A DNA stretch of 64,000 nucleotides from NCBI GenBank assembly GCA_046329195.1, contig JAXLVB010000002.1, forward strand, positions 2,620,628 to 2,684,627. The letters are read 5' to 3'. How positions within the stretch are numbered: position 1 is the first letter of the stretch; each line of letters opens with the position of its first letter. This stretch comes from JAXLVB01 sp046329195 (GTDB taxonomy: Bacteria > Bacteroidota > Bacteroidia > Cytophagales > Spirosomataceae). The translations under genes and the position numbers were made by a program. Under the pieces are notes generated by a model. That model saw nothing but the letters and a program-made list of their open reading frames with translations, ran no database searches and was not told the DNA's origin. Shown here in pieces: positions 1-7,895 of the stretch.

Positions 1-849
1 TCGTTTTACTAAATCTTCGGTGTATGGCTGAATCCAGGGGTCTCTTCCCAAACGGCTCTGAAAGGCTGTGGTGTAGGTGCCTTCTTGCAACCCTAAAGCG
101 GCTACTAACTGGCGAGTCGTTTCAAAGCATTGCGCTCGGTAACATAGCTGATTGTCAGGCGTAATGCGGTCGCAACACGAGCCAAACTGACAAGTCTTAC
201 CCGTGTGATCGCCTTTACGAATCTGTCGTTCTGGCACGCCGTGATAGCTAAATATAAAATGCTCAAAATCTTCCTCTTGCATATAGCGACGAGCGGCCTC
301 AGCAAAGTGATGAACAAACTTGGGGTGGTCATAGAAGGTGTTGGTAAACCGAATCTGTGGAATCGTTTGCCAATCCGACACCAACTGCATGACTTTTTCG
401 TAAATAGACCCCGTAGTAGCCGAAGCATACTGCGGAAAAAACGGCACCACGGTAATTTCCCGACAGCCTATGGTTTTGAAATGACTCAGCCCCGCCTCGA
501 TGCTTGGGCTTTGATAACGCATGGCCAATTTGACCTCGTAACCATCGCCTAAGCGCTCTTGCAGCATTCGCTCCACGTCTTCGCCATAAAATTTGAGGGG
601 CGAGCCACGGTCTGTCCATAACTCCTGATACGTTTTGGCCGACTTGGGCGCTCTAAACGGTGCAATGATCAAATTAACTAAGGCCCATCTTCCAATAAAC
701 GGAATGTCTATCACACGACCATCCATCAAAAATTCACGAAGGTACTTGCGTACATCCGATACATTAGGGCTATCTGGAGTGCCTAAATTAACGAGTAATA
801 CACCTTTTTTTGCTTGCGAGCCAGTGGATTTGGGCATCGTTTGAGTCAT
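1..849 (-). CDS. hemH: Ferrochelatase, 3' end cut by the window edge
   Basis: Protoheme ferro-lyase: inserts Fe2+ into protoporphyrin IX, the last step of heme synthesis. My reverse-strand translation gives about 283 of the expected ~340 residues. The N-terminus has the family start (GVLLVNLGTPDSP), then FSYHGVPERQIRKGD with the metal-handling His, and near the cut the signature AFQSRLGRDPWIQPY. Between the last two is a Cys-rich stretch (TCQFGSCC and LCYRAQCF); some bacterial ferrochelatases carry an Fe-S cluster, but whether these cysteines bind one is not established here. I chose the ATG at 849-847; an in-frame ATG at 873-871 would add 8 residues (MQVTESPI) and cannot be excluded. It is divergent from oxyR, and E. 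coli hemH is a known OxyR-regulon member, so co-regulation is plausible but inferred. Confidence 0.95.
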   Translation of the reverse strand, partial: MTQTMPKSTGSQAKKGVLLVNLGTPDSPNVSDVRKYLREFLMDGRVIDIPFIGRWALVNLIIAPFRAPKSAKTYQELWTDRGSPLKFYGEDVERMLQERLGDGYEVKLAMRYQSPSIEAGLSHFKTIGCREITVVPFFPQYASATTGSIYEKVMQLVSDWQTIPQIRFTNTFYDHPKFVHHFAEAARRYMQEEDFEHFIFSYHGVPERQIRKGDHTGKTCQFGSCCDRITPDNQLCYRAQCFETTRQLVAALGLQEGTYTTAFQSRLGRDPWIQPYTEDLVKR

Positions 850-955
850 GATGGGGCTTTCGGTTACTTGCATTATTAACAACTTTTGAACAGTTGGGAG
901 ATGCTTCTGTTCAATTTACGAATAAAGGCTTGCATTGGATTGCTCTAAAAAAAAG

Positions 956-982
956 CAGTTGTTCCTCAAAGAGAAACAACTG
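956..982 (-). promoter_or_regulatory. Terminator-like hairpin with U-tract in the hemH leader
   Basis: CAGTTGTT (956-963) pairs with AACAACTG (975-982); after one mismatch the stem continues for 3 bp to an AAA loop. Read on the minus strand the stem is followed almost at once by a run of eight T (947-954). This is the form of an intrinsic terminator, about 100 nt upstream of hemH. No minus-strand gene lies upstream that it could end, because oxyR is on the plus strand. It may therefore be a leader attenuator or the 3' end of a small RNA. Confidence 0.45.
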
Positions 983-1090
983 GCAAAGATACACGATTGT
1001 TTATGAATAGTGCGATTTTGAACCAAACCGCCTTTCACGTAACCTGTTATTTAACTTCGAAAATCAGTTCATCTTAAAGACAATTTTCTG

Positions 1091-1124
1091 GCTGAAGTCA
1101 CCCACGGTACTAGGTGACCTCAGC
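1091..1124. repeat. Inverted repeat between hemH and oxyR
   Basis: GCTGAAGTCACC (1091-1102) and GGTGACCTCAGC (1113-1124) form a 12-bp stem with one mismatch and a 10-nt loop, about 100 bp before oxyR. No U-tract follows on either strand, so it is not an obvious terminator. It could be an operator or an RNA structure. The rest of the 375-bp divergent region shows no further feature I can support. Confidence 0.4.
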
Positions 1125-1224
1125 GATTATAGGTGAATCTAGTTGATTGCTCAAAAGTAATAACCATTGCGTATATAAGTCAAATCAATTATTTTTATGA
1201 TTTCATCAAGAAAATCTATCAGTT

Positions 1225-2163
1225 ATGACATTTATCCAATTAGAATATTTAGTTGCTCTTGACCTCCATCGTCACTTTGCTACGGCAGCAGAGCATTGCT
1301 TCATTACACAGCCAACCTTGAGTATGCAAATCCAAAAGCTAGAAGAAGAACTAGGCGTAAAACTATTTGACCGAAGCAAGCAACCCGTTGTTCCGACCGA
1401 AATCGGTGAGGTAGTTATAGCTCAAGCAAGACAAGTATTGCGAGAAACCGTAAAAGTGAAAGAGTTGGTGGACGAACTGAAAGGCAACCTTAGCGGTGAA
1501 CTCCGAATTGGTATCATCCCCACCTTGGCACCGTATCTACTGCCCTTATTTTTAGAAAATTTTCTTCGCAAATACCCCAACATCAAGCTCAAGGTAAATG
1601 AGCTTACGACCGAAGCCCTGTTGAGCAAACTCAAAAACGATGCTCTTGACGTGGGCATTGTAGTAACGCCACTTCAAGAAAACGGCTTGGCCGAACAGCC
1701 ACTGTTTTATGAAGAATTTGTGGTCTATTTGTCCGAATCGGAAGCTGCTTTTCAGAAAGAATACCTGCTATCAGAAGACATTGACACCAACCGCCTATGG
1801 CTATTAGAAGAAGGGCATTGTATTCGGTCACAGATTTTAAACATCTGTGAGTTACACAAACAAACCGCCGAAAACCGACAGTTTGAGTACGAAGCAGGCA
1901 GTGTAGAAACCCTCAAGAAAATGGTCGAAAAATACGGTGGTGTGACCATTTTGCCAGAACTGGCCATTCGGGATTTGCCTCCTCATCAACGCTTGCAAGT
2001 ACGGCATTTTCGCTCACCTGCCCCTGTGAGAGAGGTGAGTTTGGTTACACATCGGCATTATATCAAGAAAATGCTGGTAGATGCGGTGAAAGCGGAAATT
2101 TTGGCTGTTGTTCCCGAAACCATGAAGCAAATACGTCAGCAAAAGGTGATTGCATTGAGCTAA
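1225..2163 (+). CDS. oxyR: OxyR-type hydrogen-peroxide-sensing LysR regulator
   Basis: LysR-family activator of peroxide defence; cytoplasmic, DNA-binding. The N-terminal winged HTH spans about residues 1-60 (FATAAEHCFITQPTLSMQIQKLE). The effector domain contains GHCIRSQILNIC, which places cysteines at residues 199 and 208, the same numbers as the redox pair of E. coli OxyR, with His198 also kept. This supports true peroxide sensing rather than a generic LysR role. At 312 residues it is slightly longer than the E. coli protein (305). The gene converges on nuoH; its last codons and stop lie in the first unit of a 54-bp tandem duplication. OxyR proteins usually bind their own promoter region, which here is shared with hemH. 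Likely targets such as katG or ahpCF are not in the window. Confidence 0.93.
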   Translation: MTFIQLEYLVALDLHRHFATAAEHCFITQPTLSMQIQKLEEELGVKLFDRSKQPVVPTEIGEVVIAQARQVLRETVKVKELVDELKGNLSGELRIGIIPTLAPYLLPLFLENFLRKYPNIKLKVNELTTEALLSKLKNDALDVGIVVTPLQENGLAEQPLFYEEFVVYLSESEAAFQKEYLLSEDIDTNRLWLLEEGHCIRSQILNICELHKQTAENRQFEYEAGSVETLKKMVEKYGGVTILPELAIRDLPPHQRLQVRHFRSPAPVREVSLVTHRHYIKKMLVDAVKAEILAVVPETMKQIRQQKVIALS

Positions 2164-2250
2164 GAATTACACCATCAAAAGTCGCCAAATGCCTGAAAGG
2201 TGATTGCATTGAGCTAAGAATTACACCATCAAAAGTCGCCAAATGCCTGA
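2142..2250. repeat. 54-bp perfect tandem duplication at the oxyR/nuoH convergence
   Basis: Unit 1 covers 2142-2195 and unit 2 covers 2196-2249, identical, with one more matching base at 2250. The unit holds the last codons and stop of oxyR and, on the other strand, the last codons and stop of nuoH. oxyR ends in unit 1 and nuoH ends in unit 2, so both proteins stay intact and each gene leaves a spare copy of its tail. Before the duplication the two stop codons were only a few bases apart. Confidence 0.95.
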
Positions 2251-3303
2251 TAAGAAGAGTAGAATCAATCCCGCAGGGGTGAGGACTTTCCAACACAAAT
2301 ACATCAGTTGGTCAACCCGAAGGCGTGGGTAGGTCCAGCGTATCCACATTTGTACAAAAATCAGGCTATACCCTTTTGCCAACAACCAAAATAAGCCCGT
2401 AACATCGCCCCAAAGTGTGCCCGGGGTACCGCTGGACCAATCGGCCAAGCGAATGGGGCCAATGTTAGGCAGCGGCGTATTCCAGCCTCCTAAAAACAGA
2501 ATGGCTCCCAACAAGCACATGAGCAACATCATGGCGTATTCTGACAAAAACAAAATGGCCCATCGAAAGCCCGAATACTCGGTATGAAAGCCCCCCACCA
2601 GCTCTGACTCGGCTTCGGGGATGTCAAATGGGGCACGGTTACACTCGGCTAACGACGCTAAAAAATAGATGACAAATACGATGAAAAGGAAGGGGACTTT
2701 GAAAAGATTCCAACTAAAAACACCTCCGATGTGGCTAACGTCTAAGCCCCAACTCTTGATACCAAACAGATAAATTGGTTCGCCGGCATACACTCCTTGC
2801 TGATAGCTAATCTGCTGCAAATCAAGTGACTGTGAAATCATCACCACACATAATACCGATAAGCCAAGGGGGATTTCGTACGATACCACTTGAGCCGCTG
2901 TACGCATGGCACCAAACAACGAGTACTTGTTGTTGGAAGCCCAGCCGGCCATCAAGATGCCCAGAATGTCTAAGGCAATGATGGATAACAGAAAAAACAC
3001 GCCGACTTCGGTGGTGGAACTTTGCAAATCGGGCGAGAGGGGCAGCACCGCATACCCCGCAAACACAGAAATAAAGACCAACGCAGGGGCCAACAAAAAT
3101 AGTTTTCGGTCGGCGGCAGTGGGTACGATGTCTTCTTTTTGCAAGAGTTTGATTAAATCGGCAATCAATTGTAGCGAGCCATAGGGACCTACCTCCATCG
3201 GACCCATACGGTCTTGTATAAACGCAGACACCTTGCGCTCGGCATACACACCCAACACAACGATACTAACGGCTAATACCAGACAAATCAACAAGGCAAT
3301 CAT
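2221..3303 (-). CDS. nuoH: NADH-quinone oxidoreductase subunit H
   Basis: Membrane subunit of respiratory complex I that forms much of the quinone chamber with the peripheral arm. It has 360 residues and about eight membrane segments. Family motifs are present: an N-terminal AERKVSAFIQDRMGP loop, QLIADLIKLLQKED, and the acidic quinone-site loop RAPFDIPEAESELVGGFHTE. No other nuo gene adjoins it: oxyR converges on the 3' side and a 529-bp non-coding region lies on the 5' side. nuoN is about 45 kb away, so complex I genes are dispersed here. A 22-bp palindrome lies about 60 bp upstream of the start. Confidence 0.96.
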   Translation of the reverse strand: MIALLICLVLAVSIVVLGVYAERKVSAFIQDRMGPMEVGPYGSLQLIADLIKLLQKEDIVPTAADRKLFLLAPALVFISVFAGYAVLPLSPDLQSSTTEVGVFFLLSIIALDILGILMAGWASNNKYSLFGAMRTAAQVVSYEIPLGLSVLCVVMISQSLDLQQISYQQGVYAGEPIYLFGIKSWGLDVSHIGGVFSWNLFKVPFLFIVFVIYFLASLAECNRAPFDIPEAESELVGGFHTEYSGFRWAILFLSEYAMMLLMCLLGAILFLGGWNTPLPNIGPIRLADWSSGTPGTLWGDVTGLFWLLAKGYSLIFVQMWIRWTYPRLRVDQLMYLCWKVLTPAGLILLFLSGIWRLLMV

Positions 3304-3362
3304 ATCGCTTGCAAGTTACAGAGGGATTTGGTTCTATCAAAAGATTCGTAACTGGTTGCACC

Positions 3363-3384
3363 AATCTCGATGGCCATCGAGATT
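3363..3384. promoter_or_regulatory. Perfect 22-bp palindrome upstream of nuoH
   Basis: The half-site AATCTCGATGG is followed directly by its exact reverse complement. It sits 60 bp before the nuoH start codon, a position suited to an operator in the leader or promoter. A regulator cannot be named from the sequence. The surrounding 3304-3640 stretch is AT-rich and otherwise shows no gene. Confidence 0.5.
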
Positions 3385-3641
3385 ATCCGCCATCCATCAT
3401 CTACTAATCATAAGTGTTTGATAATCAAAATCTTGTTTTTTATAAATTTCTTATCATTAGTGTACAAACATTTGAGATTTTAAAGGCGTATTCGGGGATA
3501 GTTAGTAGGGGCTCTCATTACCCAACAGACACTTGACTCCTTGTTTCTTAGTGAAATGTTTATTGGGTGTCTGGTTTCTAAAAGTCATTCTATTTATCAA
3601 AAAGGAGCTTCTTTTTCCTATTTTTGTAGGTGGCAACATAG

Positions 3642-3783
3642 CGCTTTTACCTGATTGCTGGACAAAATATAAACTGACTCCGATTGGGCGTAAGCCATAC
3701 GCCCCTACGATTTAGTTTAAGCACCCTCGCTTGAGCCTTCCATATTTGTAGTCTTCGTTTTGTCCAGCAGTCAGCGCTTTTAC
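3642..3783. mobile_element. MITE-like element, 124 bp, with TIRs and 9-bp target duplication
   Basis: The element spans 3651-3774. Its left end CTGATTGCTGGACAAAA and right end TTTTGTCCAGCAGTCAG are inverted copies matching at 16 of 17 bases. It is flanked by a perfect 9-bp direct repeat CGCTTTTAC (3642-3650 and 3775-3783), as expected for a target-site duplication. It is too short to encode a transposase, so it would have been moved in trans. 9-bp duplications are known for several IS families, but the parent cannot be named. A GGGCGTA hairpin lies inside it. Its right end is about 25 bp from the likely -7 box of the next gene. Confidence 0.75.
3686..3708. repeat. Interspersed TACGCCCCTAC hairpin, copy 1
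   Basis: GGGCGTA (3686-3692) and TACGCCC (3698-3704) form a 7-bp stem with a 5-nt loop, followed by CTAC. It lies inside the MITE-like element. Two related copies occur at 4317-4343 and 7824-7843. Confidence 0.6.
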
Positions 3784-3798
3784 TCTAATCAAAAATTG

Positions 3799-3806
3799 TA
3801 TCTTTG
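3799..3806 (+). promoter_or_regulatory. Bacteroidetes-type -7 box TATCTTTG
   Basis: It matches the TAnnTTTG consensus of the Bacteroidetes primary sigma factor and lies 26 bp before the ATG of the VOC gene. A weak upstream TTTA about 17 bp away may serve as the -33 box. Confidence 0.45.
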
Positions 3807-3832
3807 AAGCATCACTCCATTCGTTTGACTTT

Positions 3833-4213
3833 ATGAAACTACGATTCGATACCCTAGTCATTTTTGTACAAGACCTTGCTGTATTAAGGCATTTTTATAC
3901 GGACATTTTAGGACTCGAAATAGTCGAGGAAATGGGGGATGACTGGTTACTGCTTGACGCTGGCGCCGCTCATCTGGGTCTTCATCGGATTGGTGAGGCG
4001 TACCGCCATTCATCAGAAGAACCTTATCAGTTTGACAATAACACCAAACTTGTGTTTGAAACACAAGATGACCTCTCTCAGCTTCGAGATTTTTTAGCCG
4101 TTAACGGGGCAATTGTCCACGAAATCAAAACTTTTCCTGATTACGATTTTCTGCTTTTTGATGGACAAGACCCAGAGGGAAATGTTTTTCAAATCAAACA
4201 ACGAAAAGGGTAA
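3833..4213 (+). CDS. VOC superfamily protein (glyoxalase/bleomycin-resistance fold)
   Basis: A 126-residue single-module VOC protein, presumably a dimeric cytoplasmic metalloenzyme or ligand binder. Family features: the early FYTDILGLEIVEEMGDDW helix-strand unit, a middle HLGLHRIGE, and the terminal DPEGNVFQIKQ with the conserved Glu. The first metal His usually seen at the N-terminus (H-x-x-L-x-V) is absent: the protein reads RFDTLVIFVQDL. It may thus be a non-metal or resistance-type member. The substrate cannot be told from sequence. It is monocistronic: the MITE-like element precedes it and the next gene is convergent. Confidence 0.8.
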   Translation: MKLRFDTLVIFVQDLAVLRHFYTDILGLEIVEEMGDDWLLLDAGAAHLGLHRIGEAYRHSSEEPYQFDNNTKLVFETQDDLSQLRDFLAVNGAIVHEIKTFPDYDFLLFDGQDPEGNVFQIKQRKG

Positions 4214-4316
4214 GATGTAATTTGAAAATTGGAGAATTTGAAAATTTGAGAATGGTTACGAAAAATTAGTAGAAACACAAACAACTGACTACCAACGAAT
4301 TGAATAGTTTTGATTA

Positions 4317-4343
4317 GTAGGGGCGTATAACCTACGCCCCTAC
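4317..4343. repeat. Interspersed TACGCCCCTAC hairpin, copy 2
   Basis: GTAGGGGCGTA (4317-4327) and TACGCCCCTAC (4333-4343) make a perfect 11-bp stem with the loop TAACC. It lies between the convergent VOC and tricorn genes and could help terminate transcription, although no clear U-tract follows. Confidence 0.6.
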
Positions 4344-4370
4344 GGTCAATCTGATGACTATTGAAGCTGT

Positions 4371-7300
4371 TTACTTCAATCCTTTCAGCAATTCTTCGAG
4401 TGCTTTGTCCAATTGAGGGTCTTTATCTTGGAGACGATCCACAAAGGTTTGCTTGACATAAACGTCTGGTTTTACGCCTTCTTTTTCGATGTTTTTGCCG
4501 TCGAGTGTGTAGCATCCCCACGAAGGCAAGCGGTAAAACGAGCCATCTACTAAGCCCTTACCCGACGTAAAAATAATCCAACGGTAGGTTTCTGTACCGA
4601 TGATTTTACCCAAGTTCAAGGCTTTAAAACCTGTTGCCGTCATTTCGGCATCGCTCAACGACTGCTCGTTGATTAACAAAACGATAGGCTTAGCTGCTGG
4701 CGAAAAATTGGGCTGTGGCGTTAGCTTTCCTTCTCGGTATTTCCACTGCAAATAAGGTCGTTGCGACAAGAAATTCAATACCAAATCGTGCACGTTTCCG
4801 CCTGTGTTGTAGCGTAAATCCACAATTAGTGCATCCTTTTTGTACCAGTCTTGCGTCATGTCCACCACAAATTTTTCGTATTCTCCCAATCCCATGTCTT
4901 TCATGTGTACATAGGCCACTCGGTTGTTACTTTTGGTATCCACATAGTTTTGGTTGTGGGCAATCCATTCGTCATACAGGTTGTCTCGTTGCTGACCCAA
5001 GGAGGCTGGGTGTAAGCGTACGGTATAAGGACTTCCGTTGCGGTCGAATGTCAACTCTAATTCTGCATCTAACGATGGCTTACTGAAATAGTAATCACGG
5101 TTTTGAGTGCTATTAACTGCCTCGCCGTTCACTTTGGTAAGTACATCGCCTACCTGAATATCCTTACCCTTGCGGTCGGCGGCAGATTTTTTGATAATGC
5201 CCGCTACTCGGTAGGGATTTTCGTCATCAAACAAAATCCCGGTAGCCAGCGTACGAGTCGAATACAGGGTATTTTCTTCGTTTCCAAATGACGAAAAGCC
5301 CATGTGCGACGAGTTCAATTCGCCCAGCATATCGTTGAGCAGCGTTCGTAAATCTTGGCGGTTGTTCAGGTATGGCACAAATTTGCTGTACTTGTCATAG
5401 GTTTTCTTCCAGTCTAAGCCGTGGAAGGTTTCGTTGTAAAAATTCTCCTCTACGTTGGCCCATGTTTCTTGAACCATCTGCGAAAATTCATCGGCAAAAT
5501 TCCGACGGAAGGTAAAGCCAATGTCTATTTTTTCGACTTTGTTAGCATCTAAATTTAACTTGTGAATATTCCCTCCCAACAACCCATAATACTTGCCGTC
5601 GGCTTGTACAAAATCAGAGAAAAAGCCAGATGCTCCTTCAATTTTCTCTGTTTTGGTGGCAACAAAGGGCTCGTAGGTGGTTTTGTAGAGATTGTACGTA
5701 CCTTCGTCGTGATTTGATAAGTACAGAACAAAAGTTTTAGCATCTTTTTGAATCACAATGGGCGAATTTTGGGTTCCGAAGTTAGGGCCTATCTGCTCAA
5801 TTCTGTCCATCAAATCGGTCAGATCCAATTCGATAGGCTTGATTTTCTTAGGCTCTTCTTTTTTCTCTTCGGGTTTCTTTTCGTCCGTTTTTTTCTCTTC
5901 TACTTTTTTGGGTTCTTCCTTCTTAGGTTCTTCTTTTTTGAACAATTCGGCAAACTTATCGGCTCGATACGGCGCATCTATCTTGGTGAGTGCCAAGCGA
6001 TACACCTTAGAATTGGGCATTCCAAACGGGTAAGATGCCTTGAGACGCTGCGAAGTAAAGTAGATATAATTGCCATCTGGCGACCAATACGGGTCGGTTT
6101 CTGTAATGCCTGTATTGGTGAGATTGATGGTCTTGGCAGTAGCTAATTGGTGGATAAAAATATCTTGCTCAAAATCACGATGGGCTGTAAAAAGCACGTA
6201 TTCGTCGTTGGGCGAAAACGAAGGAGCCACCGACTGAAAGGCCCAAATTTCGTCTTTTACAATGGTTTTACTCACAAATATCTTGAGGTCAATGGTGCGT
6301 ACTTCGTCACGGCCACTGTTATAAACGCCCATCGAGCGGTCTTTGTTGAGCACCAAATCACGGTTATTCCGAGCATCGGAAGTGAGTTGTTTTTCGGGCG
6401 AAGAGCCATCTGCTGCGGTGCTAAACCAGTTTTGATAGCCTCCTACAGTTTGGCTAAAAATCAAGGTACGGCTATCTGCCAGCCACTTGACCTCTCCTAC
6501 CCGACCGTCGGGGCGAGTTTTGAGTTGCTGGATGTATTTGCCCTCCAGGTCTGACACAAATAACTGGCCACGAGACACAAAAGCCAATTTTTTATTGTCG
6601 GGGGCAGTATCAAACGACGAAATTGAATTGCGTACATTAAAGTCCTGCGACTGAGGCAGGGTAAAATTACGAATCACGGTAAACGCCAGCTTTTCAGAAC
6701 GCTTCGAAGCCACGTCATAGAGCCACAATTGGTAGTCTTTCTCAAAGGCAATTTTCTCGCCGTTGGCGCTTACTTGGGGGTACTTGATGGATTCTTTGAA
6801 GCTGGTCAGCTGCTTTTTCTTGTTGTTTTCAAAGGTATAAAGGTTATACTCGCCGTTGTCTTCGTCCGACACAAAATAGATTTTTCCTCCACGGTCAATC
6901 GTCACCCACATGTCTTTGCCTAAGTAGTCAGTGTAGCGTTTGTATTCCTTTGTTTTGAGGTTATACGACTGCACATCAGGATTAAACTCGCCTTTGTAGC
7001 CCTTGCGCTGGGCCTGGTTGTCGCTCTCCCAAGTATCATTAAAAAATAGCTCGCCTGAGGTAGGGTGTTCGGCTACGCTATGAACACGGTTAAAAAAGTG
7101 CTTAAACACCCGCTTGGGGGTACCTCCTCCTACCGGAATGGTGTAAACCGTGCCACCATTGTTGGCATTCGACTGAATGTACAGCTTCTGCGAATCCCAA
7201 GACCAGCTCTCAACTCGCTCGCCAGCTTCGCTAAAAGTCAACTGTTTGATTTCGCCGCCCGTCAGAGGCATCACATATACGTCGAGGCTGCCGTATTGGT

Positions 7301-7553
7301 TAGAGGTAAAAGCTATCCATTTACCATCTGGCGAAATCTTTGGGCGGCTTTCGTTACCCTGCATAGCTGTGAGTCGGGCGGCGGTTTTGGTGCTGAGGTC
7401 GGCTTTCCAGAGGTCTGTTTCATAACAGAAGACAAGGGTTTTGCCGTCGGGGCTGAGGGTTGGAAACGAAGCAAAATACAGTTCGCTGCTTTGCCCAAAC
7501 GAAGCAAAAGCCACCCCTATTAAGGCGACCCAAGTGAGGAAATGTTTTTTCAT
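4371..7553 (-). CDS. Secreted tricorn-type S41 protease with beta-propellers
   Basis: Large exported peptidase predicted to trim oligopeptides in the periplasm or at the cell surface. It has 1060 residues: a signal peptide (1-20, ending SFGQ), WD40-like/TolB propeller repeats (LSPDGKTLVF, ISPDGKWIAF, WSPDGNYIYF) to about residue 530, a Lys/Glu/Pro-rich linker of KKEEP-type repeats (about 536-575), a second propeller-like part, a PDZ domain (about 755-840) and a C-terminal S41 domain. The nucleophile is probably Ser967 in NEQSLSDAEM, which aligns with the tricorn Ser; the EGVKPD motif near the end matches the catalytic Glu region. Archaeal tricorn is cytosolic, whereas this protein is exported, as is usual in Bacteroidetes. 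It is monocistronic, and a palindrome (7672-7690) lies in its upstream region. Confidence 0.92.
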   Translation of the reverse strand: MKKHFLTWVALIGVAFASFGQSSELYFASFPTLSPDGKTLVFCYETDLWKADLSTKTAARLTAMQGNESRPKISPDGKWIAFTSNQYGSLDVYVMPLTGGEIKQLTFSEAGERVESWSWDSQKLYIQSNANNGGTVYTIPVGGGTPKRVFKHFFNRVHSVAEHPTSGELFFNDTWESDNQAQRKGYKGEFNPDVQSYNLKTKEYKRYTDYLGKDMWVTIDRGGKIYFVSDEDNGEYNLYTFENNKKKQLTSFKESIKYPQVSANGEKIAFEKDYQLWLYDVASKRSEKLAFTVIRNFTLPQSQDFNVRNSISSFDTAPDNKKLAFVSRGQLFVSDLEGKYIQQLKTRPDGRVGEVKWLADSRTLIFSQTVGGYQNWFSTAADGSSPEKQLTSDARNNRDLVLNKDRSMGVYNSGRDEVRTIDLKIFVSKTIVKDEIWAFQSVAPSFSPNDEYVLFTAHRDFEQDIFIHQLATAKTINLTNTGITETDPYWSPDGNYIYFTSQRLKASYPFGMPNSKVYRLALTKIDAPYRADKFAELFKKEEPKKEEPKKVEEKKTDEKKPEEKKEEPKKIKPIELDLTDLMDRIEQIGPNFGTQNSPIVIQKDAKTFVLYLSNHDEGTYNLYKTTYEPFVATKTEKIEGASGFFSDFVQADGKYYGLLGGNIHKLNLDANKVEKIDIGFTFRRNFADEFSQMVQETWANVEENFYNETFHGLDWKKTYDKYSKFVPYLNNRQDLRTLLNDMLGELNSSHMGFSSFGNEENTLYSTRTLATGILFDDENPYRVAGIIKKSAADRKGKDIQVGDVLTKVNGEAVNSTQNRDYYFSKPSLDAELELTFDRNGSPYTVRLHPASLGQQRDNLYDEWIAHNQNYVDTKSNNRVAYVHMKDMGLGEYEKFVVDMTQDWYKKDALIVDLRYNTGGNVHDLVLNFLSQRPYLQWKYREGKLTPQPNFSPAAKPIVLLINEQSLSDAEMTATGFKALNLGKIIGTETYRWIIFTSGKGLVDGSFYRLPSWGCYTLDGKNIEKEGVKPDVYVKQTFVDRLQDKDPQLDKALEELLKGLK

Positions 7554-7671
7554 GGACTTGATGAGTTAGTGTAAGTAGGTTGGGAAATGACTCCCAGTTG
7601 ATGAAGCAAGATAACAAAGAATAGCCTTACTCACGCTACAAAGCGACCAAACGCTGAAGAATCGGCCAAAA

Positions 7672-7690
7672 ATCCCCCGAATCGGGGGAT
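7672..7690. repeat. Palindrome upstream of the tricorn gene
   Basis: ATCCCCCGAATCGGGGGAT forms a 9-bp perfect hairpin with a 1-nt centre, about 120 bp before the tricorn start. It could be an operator or an RNA hairpin. The rest of the 342-bp divergent gap (7554-7895) holds only this and the repeat copy at 7824. Confidence 0.4.
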
Positions 7691-7823
7691 ACTGCCATAC
7701 GCCTTGACTAACTCCAGACAGACATTTGGGAAAATTCAGTAGATTGCATGGGGTATTTTTAGGTAATTTCTTTCAATTGAAGGATAAATTAGATAACACC
7801 ATCAATTCACATGTTTTAGAAAC

Positions 7824-7843
7824 GTATGTCATACGCCCCTACA
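7824..7843. repeat. Interspersed TACGCCCCTAC hairpin, copy 3 (degenerate)
   Basis: CGTATG-T-CATACG forms a 6-bp hairpin followed by CCCCTAC, the same right half as the copies at 3698 and 4333. It sits in the promoter region of the NADAR gene. Confidence 0.45.
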
Positions 7844-7895
7844 GAATATCCACTAATTTTCAGTACTTATTTGCTCCTTGACTACACAAATTGAT

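Noticed and set aside
205..844. Several short plus- and minus-strand frames at the left edge
   Set aside because: The edge-cut hemH frame on the minus strand explains the region with full family motifs.
3533..3715. 60-residue frame between nuoH and VOC
   Set aside because: It runs into the MITE-like element and its end is the hairpin repeat; no protein-like features.
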